Part shown: piece after piece, positions 14,883 to 22,241 of the stretch
Layout: each line of letters starts with the position of its first letter
How positions within the stretch are numbered: the stretch's first letter is position 1
Source of the DNA: Enterocloster alcoholdehydrogenati
GTDB taxonomy: Bacteria > Bacillota > Clostridia > Lachnospirales > Lachnospiraceae
DNA: 64,000 bases
NCBI RefSeq assembly: GCF_013282095.1
Contig: NZ_BLTJ01000009.1
Span: 1-64,000 of the forward strand
Direction: 5' to 3'
Program-made: the position numbers and the translations under genes
Notes under the pieces: model-generated
Seen by the model: only the letters and a program-made list of their open reading frames with translations
Database searches by the model: none
What the model was told of the DNA's origin: nothing

Positions 14883-14907
14883 CAAAGCATTATCAAAATG
14901 GTAAGAT
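14879..14907 (+). promoter_or_regulatory. Promoter of the AbiF-associated small RNA
   Basis: TTGACA at 14,879-14,884 and TAAGAT at 14,902-14,907, spacer 17 nt. Transcription would start near 14,911-14,914, too close to the terminator hairpin to encode any protein before it. Confidence 0.75.
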
Positions 14908-14910
14908 GGA

Positions 14911-14990
14911 GACCAACAGAAATGGTCGTTGTCGAGATGACTAGCAAAAGTCCCTCTTACCGGTTTTCGGAAGGAGGGACTTTTTCTTTT
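14911..14990 (+). ncRNA. Candidate structured antitoxin-like RNA upstream of AbiF
   Basis: About 80 nt from a strong promoter to a strong terminator. A 5' hairpin (GACCA 14,911-14,915 / TGGTC 14,923-14,927) is followed by a short G/T-rich linker and a long hairpin: AAAAGTCCCTC (14,946-14,956) with GAGGGACTTTT (14,974-14,984), extended inside by CCG/CGG around a GTTTT loop, then TTTTTCTTTT. The AbiF start codon lies 4 nt after the T-run, so the toxin message must read through this terminator. Its only Shine-Dalgarno-like run (GGAGGG) is locked in the hairpin. Abi_2/AbiF genes paired with a noncoding RNA are known; membership of this RNA in a described family is unverified. Confidence 0.65.
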
Positions 14991-14993
14991 GCT

Positions 14994-16007
14994 ATGGCAG
15001 AAACAATCACATATGATAAACCTTTTAAAACATATTCCGAAATGATAGACGTCTTAGAGTCTCGTAATATCATTATTGAAGATAAACACTTTGCTGAAGA
15101 AGCTTTAAGGAATTTTTCGTATTATGGTCTAATAAATGGTTACAAAAACACATTCTTGCAAAAACCTGGCAGCGATGATTTTAAAGATGGCACTCGTTTT
15201 GAAGAGCTTTACACACTTCATATTATAGATACTTCTTTAAACAGCATACTTTTTAAATATATTTTATATTTGGAAAGGGCGCTTAAATCCAGAATATCCT
15301 ATCTAGTTTCTGAAAAGCATGGCGTATATACGGATTACCATGATTTACATTGCCTGAATCCTGATGATTATTTATATCTGCGTCATTACTCAAATGGTAC
15401 TGGACGGCGGCTTAATATTTTGAAAAGTTTAAAGGAATGCATCACCCAAACGCGAAATAACCCTATGTTGCTTCACTATTTGAATGATAAAAACCATATT
15501 CCCGCTTGGATACTAACCACAAATATATCTTATGGTTTAACTATTGAATGGTACAGTATACTAAAAAACGAAGACAAGACCATCATCTGTGATTCATTTA
15601 TATCTCCTGGATTGATAACAGAAGAGCAAACAAAAGAATTTGTTAAAAAGGCACTGACTTTAACAAAAGAATATCGTAATAAAATTGCCCATGGCAATAG
15701 AACCTTTAGTATTTTAAATCTTCCTCAATTACCCAGACAGCAGCTCTTGTCTCTTACTTACAATGTAATCTCTGAAGATGAATACAACGCTAAAATGGGC
15801 CAGGATGATACCTTAGCTATACTGTTTTCCATTATAATAATGCTTAGTGACCCTTATATAGTGACTAACTTTATTTCCGATTTAAAAATTGTTTTATCTC
15901 CTTATGAGAATACATCATTTAATGGAAACTCTGTTTTTAAATTGCTTGGTTTCCCAAACAACTTATTCGACCGATTAGAAAATCTAATGCAGAAAAAATA
16001 TACATAA
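14994..16007 (+). CDS. AbiF/AbiD-type abortive infection protein (Abi_2, HEPN)
   Basis: 337 residues. It has the Abi_2 layout, with FSYYGLINGYKNTF near residue 41 and a largely helical core. A HEPN ribonuclease motif R-x4-H is at 228-233 (RNKIAHGNRTF). Such proteins are RNA-cleaving toxins that halt growth during phage infection. The ATG chosen follows the terminator of the upstream RNA; earlier in-frame ATGs fall inside that RNA or its promoter. Low GC compared with the integrase next door suggests separate acquisition. It is a plausible superinfection-defence cargo of the prophage. Confidence 0.88.
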   Translation: MAETITYDKPFKTYSEMIDVLESRNIIIEDKHFAEEALRNFSYYGLINGYKNTFLQKPGSDDFKDGTRFEELYTLHIIDTSLNSILFKYILYLERALKSRISYLVSEKHGVYTDYHDLHCLNPDDYLYLRHYSNGTGRRLNILKSLKECITQTRNNPMLLHYLNDKNHIPAWILTTNISYGLTIEWYSILKNEDKTIICDSFISPGLITEEQTKEFVKKALTLTKEYRNKIAHGNRTFSILNLPQLPRQQLLSLTYNVISEDEYNAKMGQDDTLAILFSIIIMLSDPYIVTNFISDLKIVLSPYENTSFNGNSVFKLLGFPNNLFDRLENLMQKKYT

Positions 16008-16008
16008 A

Positions 16009-16043
16009 GCAAAAACCGCCCCTGCGCCAACAGGAACGGCTTT
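16009..16043 (+). terminator. Terminator after AbiF, second copy of the 35-bp repeat
   Basis: Identical over 35 bp to 13,476-13,510, with the same CCG-CCCCTG / CAGG-CGG hairpin and trailing TTT. It ends the cargo zone; the remaining 138 bp lead to the integrase. Confidence 0.6.
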
Positions 16044-16130
16044 CACATAGATTCTCTTGCCGGATACTCCAGCCATGATAAATCCAGACCAAACATCTGA
16101 ATTATATCATTTCTGGTACATCCTGGCAAG

Positions 16131-16155
16131 GGGTGTATTTTTTACACCCATTTTT
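16131..16155 (+). terminator. Small terminator-like hairpin before the integrase
   Basis: GGGTGTA and TACACCC with a T5 loop, followed by ATTTTT. It could shield the integrase from upstream transcription. A longer imperfect inverted repeat (CTTGCC...GGCAAG) spans 16,060-16,130. Confidence 0.45.
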
Positions 16156-16181
16156 CATACAATCCACAAGGAGATGATATA

Positions 16182-17660
16182 ATGCCGCCATTACCCACCA
16201 GTAATTCACAGACTTTGGAGATCGGCGCCGCCTACATCCGCGTCAGCACCGACGATCAGACAGAGCTTTCCCCGGATGCCCAGCTGCGTGTCATTCTTGA
16301 TGCCGCCAAAGCGGACGGGTTCGTGATCCCTAAAGAATATATCTTTGAAGAGAAGAAAGGCATATCCGGCCGGAAGGCTGACAACCGCCCGGAGTTCCAG
16401 CGTATGATCGCTATTGCCAAGTCTCAGAAACCCGCTCCCTTCAAACGGCTGTACCTCTGGAAGTTTTCCCGATTCGCCCGGAATCAGGAGGAAAGCACCT
16501 TCTACAAGGGGATCTTACGAAAAAAGTGCGGAATCGAGATCAAAAGCATATCAGAGCCCATTATGGACGGAATGTTCGGCCGACTGATTGAAACGATTAT
16601 CGAATGGTTTGACGAATACTATTCTTTTAACCTGTCCGGGGAGGTCATGCGCGGCATGACAGAAAAAGCCCTCCGGGAAGGCTATCAGACCTCCCCTTCT
16701 CTGGGATACAAGGCCGCCGGCGAGGGCAAACCATTTCTCATTGACGAGATGACTTACCCGATTGTGGAGTATATCTTCCGTACCTATCACGATGGCCGGG
16801 ATATGACTGCCACTGCAAGGGCCGCCAACGCCATGGGCTACCGAACCCGCCACGGCAATCTCTTTGATCGTCGGGCAGTTTACCGCATTTTAACGAACCG
16901 GTTTTACAATGGAGAGGTTGTCTGGAACGGGATCACCTTTCAGGGATCACATGAAACCCGCCCCGCCGTAACCTCCATTTACGAGAACGTCCAAAATCGG
17001 ATAACATCTGAATACCGCCCCCTCAAGCGCCGCGAGGCCTCTGCTAACGCGCATTGGCTGTCAGGGCTTTTAACCTGCAGCGTCTGTGGCAGCAGTCTGG
17101 GCTTTAACCGCTCCAACAATCAGAAAAAGCGTCCTGACTTCTTTCAATGCTGGAAGTACGCCAAGGGCGTCCACCCTGGTTCCTGCTGCGTATCTGCCCG
17201 GATTGCAGAGCAAACCGTGCTGAGTTCGTTGGAAAATGCCATGGGGCAGAACTATCTTGAGTATGAATATATCCCGAAAACAGCTGTGGAAACAAACGGA
17301 GAGGAGCTGGCCTTAAAAGAGGCTTTGGATCGGATCGCCATCAAAGAGCAGCGCATCCGGGAGGCATATGAGAATGAAATTGATACCCTGGAAGAATATA
17401 AGCAAAACAAAATCCGTCTGAATGCCGAACGGGAGCAGCTGACCGCCGCACTGGAACAACTTCGTCAGAAGATCCAGCAGTCCACATCCGCGCCGCCCAG
17501 TCAGGCCGAGGTCATGGCCAAAATCTCCTGTGTGTATCAGGTGCTTTCTGATCAGGAAGTCGATAACGAAACCAAAGCCAATGCCCTCCGAGCCATCTGT
17601 AAACAGATCGTTTTTGACCGTGAAACCCGGCGTTTTATCTTTTATTACTACACATCATAA
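16182..17660 (+). CDS. int: Large serine recombinase (phage integrase)
   Basis: 492 residues. The resolvase domain (about 12-160) has the catalytic serine in AYIRVSTDDQ (Ser22). A recombinase domain follows (about 190-290), then a zinc ribbon around CSVCGSSLGF...FQCW...CC (about 295-345) and a coiled coil (about 375-440). This is the full large-serine-integrase architecture, which recombines short attP and attB sites directionally. AAGGAGATGATATA precedes the ATG. The stop codon is only 9 bp from the interrupted cotJC gene, so attP lay next to int as usual. A recombination directionality factor for excision is not identified in view. Confidence 0.95.
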   Translation: MPPLPTSNSQTLEIGAAYIRVSTDDQTELSPDAQLRVILDAAKADGFVIPKEYIFEEKKGISGRKADNRPEFQRMIAIAKSQKPAPFKRLYLWKFSRFARNQEESTFYKGILRKKCGIEIKSISEPIMDGMFGRLIETIIEWFDEYYSFNLSGEVMRGMTEKALREGYQTSPSLGYKAAGEGKPFLIDEMTYPIVEYIFRTYHDGRDMTATARAANAMGYRTRHGNLFDRRAVYRILTNRFYNGEVVWNGITFQGSHETRPAVTSIYENVQNRITSEYRPLKRREASANAHWLSGLLTCSVCGSSLGFNRSNNQKKRPDFFQCWKYAKGVHPGSCCVSARIAEQTVLSSLENAMGQNYLEYEYIPKTAVETNGEELALKEALDRIAIKEQRIREAYENEIDTLEEYKQNKIRLNAEREQLTAALEQLRQKIQQSTSAPPSQAEVMAKISCVYQVLSDQEVDNETKANALRAICKQIVFDRETRRFIFYYYTS

Positions 17661-17690
17661 GTTATTGCATTACGGGCCACCATACTGACT
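17661..17690. other. Prophage-host junction (attL/attR on the integrase side)
   Basis: Host cotJC homology ends after the codons for QYGGP (about 17,673) and phage sequence begins before the integrase stop at 17,660. The crossover must lie within or close to this interval. The exact core dinucleotide cannot be fixed without the other junction. Confidence 0.8.
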
Positions 17691-17768
17691 CATAATAAAC
17701 TGTGCCAACTTTGCATTTGGTTCCTTAATATTAACCGGAAACTGCAGGCGTTTTTCATAAATCCACAT
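17670..17768 (-). pseudogene. cotJC: cotJC 5' fragment interrupted by the prophage
   Basis: The 32 codons start MWIYEKRLQFPVNIKEPNAK and end AQFIMSQYGGP, the highly conserved N-terminus of CotJC, a manganese-catalase-like spore coat protein normally about 190-200 residues. The ATG overlaps the cotJB stop by one base (TAATG), the normal coupling in this operon. Right after GGP the frame meets TAA in phage DNA. The remainder should lie beyond the other prophage end, left of the window. While integrated, only a useless peptide can be made. Confidence 0.92.
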
Positions 17769-18040
17769 TATACGTTCCCCCCTTCCCATGGCCATGGATC
17801 GCTGACCCAGGTCCAGTATGCGTTCTCAGGAACGTTTCCCGCATTCAAAGGGCCAAACTGTGTTTCATAGGCAGTCTTGGCCTGCTGGTAGGCCTGGGAC
17901 ATCTGATTAAAGTAAGAAAGAGCCTCTGTATCACAGGGATGTGTATCCAGATAGAGATTGGCTTCTATAACAGCAAATCCCGCCTGGTTCACGGCCTGAA
18001 GCATAGCCCCTCTGGCACTGTTTTGCATGGTTTCCATCAT
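17768..18040 (-). CDS. cotJB: Spore coat protein CotJB
   Basis: 90 residues. The signature AVIEANLYLDTHPCDTEAL and the C-terminal WTWVSDPWPWE are diagnostic of CotJB. It is part of the inner coat and forms an operon with CotJA and CotJC, expressed in the mother cell during sporulation. The ATG overlaps the cotJA stop (ATGA), with GGGAGGTG upstream. Confidence 0.93.
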   Translation of the reverse strand: MMETMQNSARGAMLQAVNQAGFAVIEANLYLDTHPCDTEALSYFNQMSQAYQQAKTAYETQFGPLNAGNVPENAYWTWVSDPWPWEGGNV

Positions 18041-18489
18041 CGTCCGCACCTCCCATAATTAAACTGAAGATCCAGATCCGGGAAGATCGTCCCCTGCATG
18101 AGTCCCTGCTCCGGCGCATAGGTAGTCTGCCATTGCTGCCAGGGCACATAGGCCATGGCGACGGGGTAATTCTGCTCCAGATGGCTGGCGGCGGTATTCG
18201 GGCAGTTAGCAACCGGCCACACAAACGCCCTTTGATCTGAACCAGTTCCCATAGCCGGCTCCCCTCCCGTCTGAGGGTATGATGTCTGAGGATATCCCAT
18301 TTGCGGATATCCATTTCCCATATACGGACAGGGCTGTGCCATATCCCGCCGTCCCATTTCCGGCATATTTCCGGAGTTTCCTGACATTCCGGCTCTTTGA
18401 GCGTTTCCGCTGTCCATACATCCCGGAATTACACGGTTTCTGCAGCCGCATCCACAGCCGCTGACTCTTCCATCCATGTAAGTTTCCAT
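18037..18489 (-). CDS. cotJA: Spore coat associated protein CotJA
   Basis: 150 residues. The C-terminal 55 residues carry the CotJA core: YPVAMAYVPWQQWQTTYAPE, then QGLMQGTIFPDLDLQF. The N-terminal 90 residues are a Cys-, Gly-, Met- and Tyr-rich extension (GCGCGCRNR, repeated YPQ) longer than in the Bacillus protein, typical of Clostridia. AAAGGAG is 9 nt before the ATG. First gene of the coat operon. Confidence 0.92.
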   Translation of the reverse strand: METYMDGRVSGCGCGCRNRVIPGCMDSGNAQRAGMSGNSGNMPEMGRRDMAQPCPYMGNGYPQMGYPQTSYPQTGGEPAMGTGSDQRAFVWPVANCPNTAASHLEQNYPVAMAYVPWQQWQTTYAPEQGLMQGTIFPDLDLQFNYGRCGR

Positions 18490-18520
18490 AGGTAATAGCT
18501 CCTTTTCCTTCTTTCTTTAT

Positions 18521-18550
18521 CATATTATGAACCAATTACCAGAGGGTGAC
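18521..18550 (-). promoter_or_regulatory. Possible mother-cell sigma factor promoter of cotJA
   Basis: On the minus strand GTCACC (18,550-18,545) and CATAATATG (18,529-18,521) with 15 nt between. The CATA-type -10 and GTCA-type -35 loosely fit sigma-E promoters, as expected for cotJ. Assigned by resemblance only. Confidence 0.35.
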
Positions 18551-18780
18551 GCTTTTTATCCTTCATATGATATTCCTCCCTCAGACACACATTGTCCTCC
18601 TGTCCCATATAATATAGTACAAACAGCCGTTACCGCCCGGCAGACCTGCAGGCAGGTTTACCCGACGGATCGGCTGCACAGACAATAGAACCTGCTTTCC
18701 CCCTTCTATTGTCGTAATCAGGCAGAACCATATTTTTATAAGTGTTCTGCTGCCATCAATCAAAAAGGAGAGTTAATAAT
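18551..18780. other. Intergenic region between cotJA and the Cys/Gly-rich gene
   Basis: 230 bp. It holds a small hairpin GCAGAAC/GTTCTGC around 18,725-18,752 and an ACCTG/CAGGT inverted repeat near 18,650. An open frame on the minus strand here has no ribosome site or protein-like composition. No further gene seen. Confidence 0.4.
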
Positions 18781-19179
18781 ATGTGTTGTCTTTTTTCAAA
18801 TTGCTGTAATAATCGCTGCTGGTGCGGAGGATGTGGAAATAATGGCTGTGGATGCCGGGGATTCAATGACAATGACGGCAGAGGTTCTAATGACGGACGC
18901 GGCGGATGCGGCTGTGGAGGCAGAGGCTCCAATGACGGGCGCAGCGGATGCGGCTGTGGCTCCAATGACGGGCGCGGCGGATGCGGCAGAGACTCCAATG
19001 ACGGGCGCGGCTGTGATGGCCGAAATTCCTGGTGCGGATGCGGAAATAATCAGAATGACAGAGAACGCCGTGCGTTCCGGGAAGGTTTCCGGGACGGCTG
19101 GCGCCGCGGCTACTGGCAGGGCTTTCGCGATGCCTCCTGGGGCCGGGATTCCAGAGACGGCGAGTGCTGCGGAGATTAA
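18781..19179 (+). CDS. Cys/Gly/Asp-rich repeat protein, probable spore-surface component
   Basis: 132 residues. The N-terminus MCCLFSNCCNNRCWCGGCG leads into tandem repeats of about ten residues (SNDGRGGCGCG type, four to five copies, 18,880-19,010). A basic-aromatic tail follows (REGFRDGWRRGYWQGFRDASW). Low complexity with many cysteines and glycines is typical of Clostridia spore coat or exosporium proteins, and the gene is divergent from the cotJ operon. AAAAGGAG precedes the ATG. Function inferred only from composition and neighbours. Confidence 0.7.
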   Translation: MCCLFSNCCNNRCWCGGCGNNGCGCRGFNDNDGRGSNDGRGGCGCGGRGSNDGRSGCGCGSNDGRGGCGRDSNDGRGCDGRNSWCGCGNNQNDRERRAFREGFRDGWRRGYWQGFRDASWGRDSRDGECCGD

Positions 19180-19222
19180 ATTTCTGTAAAGCTGACAAAA
19201 CAGACAATGACGCATAAATAGC

Positions 19223-19270
19223 AAAAAGGTGTTTTCCTGCCTGGTCCTGGCCAGAGGAAAACACCTTTTT
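19223..19270. terminator. Bidirectional terminator
   Basis: Perfect 16-bp inverted repeat, AAAAAGGTGTTTTCCT (19,223-19,238) and its complement (19,255-19,270), with A-runs and T-runs on the two sides. It separates two convergent genes. Confidence 0.9.
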
Positions 19271-19283
19271 TTACAACTGATTC

Positions 19284-20132
19284 CTACAAACGGTTCCGCC
19301 ACTCAAGCAGCTTCACAAGACATCTTGCCCCATCCTGATACCCCAGCTCATATACGCTCTGAAGCTTCTGAGGATTCTTTTCCATCCGTCCAATGGTCAA
19401 GGGAATGCTGGGACGGATCACAAAAGCGCTTCCCTCTTTTTCCAGGACCTCAATCTCTTCCAGTGTCCTGTTATAAACCTGCGGCCTCTGCTCCACCGCT
19501 TTGACAAACTCAGGATACCGGTGATAGCGGGCTCTGGTAATACTGCTGCCCTCGTCTTTCTTCCGATATCCCCTGTGCCTTGTAAGAATGACCACATTCC
19601 GTACATATCCCATTTCCATAAATGCCTTTACAGGGATACTGTCTGTACAGCCTCCGTCTAAAAGCAGCTTTCCTCCCGCCTTTACGATTCTCGATACAAG
19701 AGGCAGAGAGGCGGAAGCTCTGAGATAATCGATCTGCTCTTTCATATCTGTCAGATGCAGATATTCCGGTTTTCCCGTTTTCACGTTGCTGCAGCAAACA
19801 TAAAACTCTGCCGGATTCCTGTTAAAGGTTTCATAATCAAATGGATCCAGCTGCTCCGGCAGCGTATGGTAGCAGAATTTTTCCCCTGCAATATTCCCCG
19901 TGAATAAAAGATTCCGAAGGCTCATGAATCTCCAGTCCCGGCAGTATTTCTTATAATAGCGAATATTCCTTCCTCTCTGTCCGGCAAGAAAGCTGCACCC
20001 ATGGATTGCTCCTGCAGATACACCGATCACACCGTCAAAAGCCAGTCCCCGATCCATAAAAAGGTCCAACACTCCGGCTGTATAGATCCCCCTCATTCCT
20101 CCGCCTTCCAGCACAAGTCCGGTTTTCTTCAT
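19284..20132 (-). CDS. Patatin-like phospholipase (RssA/YjjU type)
   Basis: 282 residues. It has GGGMRG at 10-15 (oxyanion hole), GVSAG at 37-41 with nucleophile Ser39, and the second dyad residue in DGG at 159-161. These are the three signatures of bacterial patatins that hydrolyse acyl ester bonds of lipids. No signal peptide, so cytoplasmic or membrane-associated. Single gene ended by the terminator at 19,223. Confidence 0.9.
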   Translation of the reverse strand: MKKTGLVLEGGGMRGIYTAGVLDLFMDRGLAFDGVIGVSAGAIHGCSFLAGQRGRNIRYYKKYCRDWRFMSLRNLLFTGNIAGEKFCYHTLPEQLDPFDYETFNRNPAEFYVCCSNVKTGKPEYLHLTDMKEQIDYLRASASLPLVSRIVKAGGKLLLDGGCTDSIPVKAFMEMGYVRNVVILTRHRGYRKKDEGSSITRARYHRYPEFVKAVEQRPQVYNRTLEEIEVLEKEGSAFVIRPSIPLTIGRMEKNPQKLQSVYELGYQDGARCLVKLLEWRNRL

Positions 20133-20168
20133 CTTTTGCAGTCTCCTGTCTCCATTTGATATCCTCTC

Positions 20169-21896
20169 TTAAGCCTCTGTCTGCAGCCCTGACTTATCCG
20201 TTTCCTTCACACCTTCTGCTTTTTTCTGAAACAGTTCCCGTCCGGAAGTATACACGATAATCACACCAAGTACCATCAAAAGAGCGGCGATAATCAGCTG
20301 CAGTCCCTCTACCATAAATACTGCCGTACCGGCGCCAAAGGCATTTACCAGGGCAATGGAGCGCTCGATCAGAGCGGTAAAGGTCACACACAGCATGATC
20401 ACAAGGGGAATCAGCAGCGTCCGGTTCTCTCTTTGAGTCACCTTTAAGAATACGCACAGGGTAATGAGAACCAGACCGCTTAAAAGCTGGTTTGCGCTGC
20501 CAAACAGCGGCCAGATATTGGCATACCCGATCTTTGTCAGGATAAAGCCGCAGGCCAGTGTGACAACTGTTGCGAAATACTTATTGCAGAGTACCTTTCT
20601 CCATCCCTCGGCATATTTCATATCATCTGTGCTGAACAGTTCCTGAAAAGACATACGTCCGATCCTGGCAACTGAATCCAGACTTGTGAGGGCCAGAGCT
20701 GAAACACACATGGTCATAAAGCACTGCGCCGCATATACAGGGATTCCAAACATCTCCAGAAATCCTGCTACCCCCGCTGAAAAGATCTGGAATGGCGTTC
20801 CGGCAGCGGGAGTTCCGTCCGCCGATGCCGCAGCGCCTGCCACACAGAGAGCCAGGACAGCCAGAAGGCTTTCAAGAACCATTGCCCCGTATCCTACCTT
20901 CAGCATATCTCTTTCATTGGAAATGGTCTTTGAGGATGTTCCTGAGGATACCAGGCTGTGAAAACCGGATACTGCTCCGCAGGCTACCGTCACAAACAAG
21001 ATCGGAAACATATCTCCCATCTGCTCATTCCTGAATCCGGTATATACCGGAAGATTCATCGAAGGATGAGCCACTGCCAGCCCCACCACTGCACCAATGA
21101 TCATGCCCGCAAACATAAAGGTCGTCATGTAGTCTCTGGGCTGCATCAAAAACCACATGGGGAGCACAGCGGCCATAAAGATATAAGCAAATGTCAGATA
21201 AGACCATGTTTCCTTTCCTGCTGTCAGCGGAAATGCCATACCGATGGCAAAAGCCGCTGCCGTACAGGCCAGGCCCACAGCTGTTTCTTTCCATCCCGTC
21301 AGGTGAAGCTTCTTCTGGATCAGTCCGAATACCATGGCAAATACGATAAACAGCAGGGAAATGGAGCCGGCCGCACCATTGGTCTGCGCCGCCGGTGAAA
21401 GCGCTGTCACACCGTCCTTTACCGTATACGCGTTAAATGTGCCTGCCACCATATCAGCAAATGCGGCGATTACGATCAAAGTAAAAAGCCAGCAGAACAG
21501 CAGAAACAGCTTACGCCCTGTCTTTCCAATATACGTTTCAATGAGAAGCCCCATGGACTTTCCTTCATTCTTCACACTGGCATAGAGCGCGCCGAAATCT
21601 GTGACCGCGCCAAAGAAGATGCCCCCCAGGATTACCCACAAAAGTACCGGCAGCCAGCCGAATACCGCAGCCTGGATCGCTCCGGTCACAGGGCCTGCGC
21701 CCGCGATGGATGAAAACTGATGGGCAAATACCGTCCAACCGTCTGTGGGGACATAATCCTGTCCATCCTCCATCGCACAGGCAGGTGTTTTTGCCTTGGG
21801 GTCAACGCCCCATTTATTCGCCAGCCAGCGTCCATACAGGATATATCCCGCCAACAGACATACCGCTGCGATCAATACAATTACAAGTGTGTTCAT
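20169..21896 (-). CDS. cstA: Carbon starvation protein CstA family transporter
   Basis: 575 residues, about 14-16 hydrophobic helices. Diagnostic stretches are GQDYVPTDGWTVFAHQFSSI, AGAGPVTGAIQAA and GFHSLVSSGTSSKT. CstA proteins take up pyruvate or peptides in nutrient-limited cells. GGAGAAAAG precedes the ATG. It is preceded by a T-box leader with its own promoter, so expression should rise when a particular tRNA is uncharged. Confidence 0.92.
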   Translation of the reverse strand: MNTLVIVLIAAVCLLAGYILYGRWLANKWGVDPKAKTPACAMEDGQDYVPTDGWTVFAHQFSSIAGAGPVTGAIQAAVFGWLPVLLWVILGGIFFGAVTDFGALYASVKNEGKSMGLLIETYIGKTGRKLFLLFCWLFTLIVIAAFADMVAGTFNAYTVKDGVTALSPAAQTNGAAGSISLLFIVFAMVFGLIQKKLHLTGWKETAVGLACTAAAFAIGMAFPLTAGKETWSYLTFAYIFMAAVLPMWFLMQPRDYMTTFMFAGMIIGAVVGLAVAHPSMNLPVYTGFRNEQMGDMFPILFVTVACGAVSGFHSLVSSGTSSKTISNERDMLKVGYGAMVLESLLAVLALCVAGAAASADGTPAAGTPFQIFSAGVAGFLEMFGIPVYAAQCFMTMCVSALALTSLDSVARIGRMSFQELFSTDDMKYAEGWRKVLCNKYFATVVTLACGFILTKIGYANIWPLFGSANQLLSGLVLITLCVFLKVTQRENRTLLIPLVIMLCVTFTALIERSIALVNAFGAGTAVFMVEGLQLIIAALLMVLGVIIVYTSGRELFQKKAEGVKETDKSGLQTEA

Positions 21897-21956
21897 ACTC
21901 TTTTCTCCTTCCTCTTGATCCCTGTCCTCAGCCTTCCCTTATATGAAATGCCTTTA

Positions 21957-22163
21957 AACAAAAAACCTCCGTCTTCCTCAGAAATCATCTGCCGGAAGAC
22001 GAAGGTAGTACCCCGCGCTGCCACTTTCATTGCCCGCTCGAATCTGTATCCGGGCACAGCCTCTCATCCAGGTTTCTGTATCTCTGTACAGACAACCTCT
22101 TTCCTGTAACGCAGGATATACGTCCTGTCCTGTTCTCGGCATTTCTCAGTGAAATGTTGAATT
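21957..22163 (-). promoter_or_regulatory. T-box leader (tRNA-sensing riboswitch) upstream of cstA
   Basis: About 200 nt between a good promoter and cstA. The T-box core TGGCAGCGCGGGG is at 22,023-22,011. It is followed by an intrinsic terminator: CCTTCGTCTTCC (22,005-21,994) with GGAAGACGGAGG (21,977-21,966) and a T6 run. Stem I features include AAAGAGG and GGATGAGAG. The specifier may be TAC or ACA within GGATACAG near 22,050; this is too uncertain to name the amino acid. Confidence 0.85.
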
Positions 22164-22169
22164 ACTGTT

Positions 22170-22197
22170 ATTATAATCATTTTTCCCAGGATGTCAA
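22170..22197 (-). promoter_or_regulatory. Sigma-A promoter of the T-box/cstA transcript
   Basis: TTGACA (22,197-22,192) and TATAAT (22,175-22,170), both perfect, with a 16-nt spacer. Confidence 0.85.
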
Positions 22198-22241
22198 CGG
22201 AGAAAGCTATACATGATTTTTATTGTTTTTATTCTTCCAGG

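Larger units (their letters stand above)
1..17672. mobile_element. Prophage, integrase-side portion (other end lies before the window)
   Basis: Everything from the window start to the cotJC junction is phage-like. A minus-strand early operon (zinc ribbons, methyltransferase, DUF927 helicase, CHC2 primase, ERCC4 nuclease, SSB, ERF, antirepressors) is followed by repressors, cargo genes and a large serine integrase on the plus strand. No structural, packaging or lysis genes are in view, so they must lie to the left if the phage is complete. The right boundary is set by the broken cotJC gene at about 17,670. Gene overlaps of 4 to 8 nt are pervasive in the early operon, as in phage transcription units. 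Confidence 0.95.

Noticed and set aside
18880-19010. Tandem repeats considered as a CRISPR array
   Set aside because: Repeats are about 30 bp, contiguous, without unique spacers, and in frame within a protein gene.
18796-19302. Long Ala/Ser-rich open frame antisense to the Cys/Gly repeat gene
   Set aside because: Stop-free only because of the repeated GC-rich codons on the other strand; no start signal, and it crosses the terminator at 19,223.
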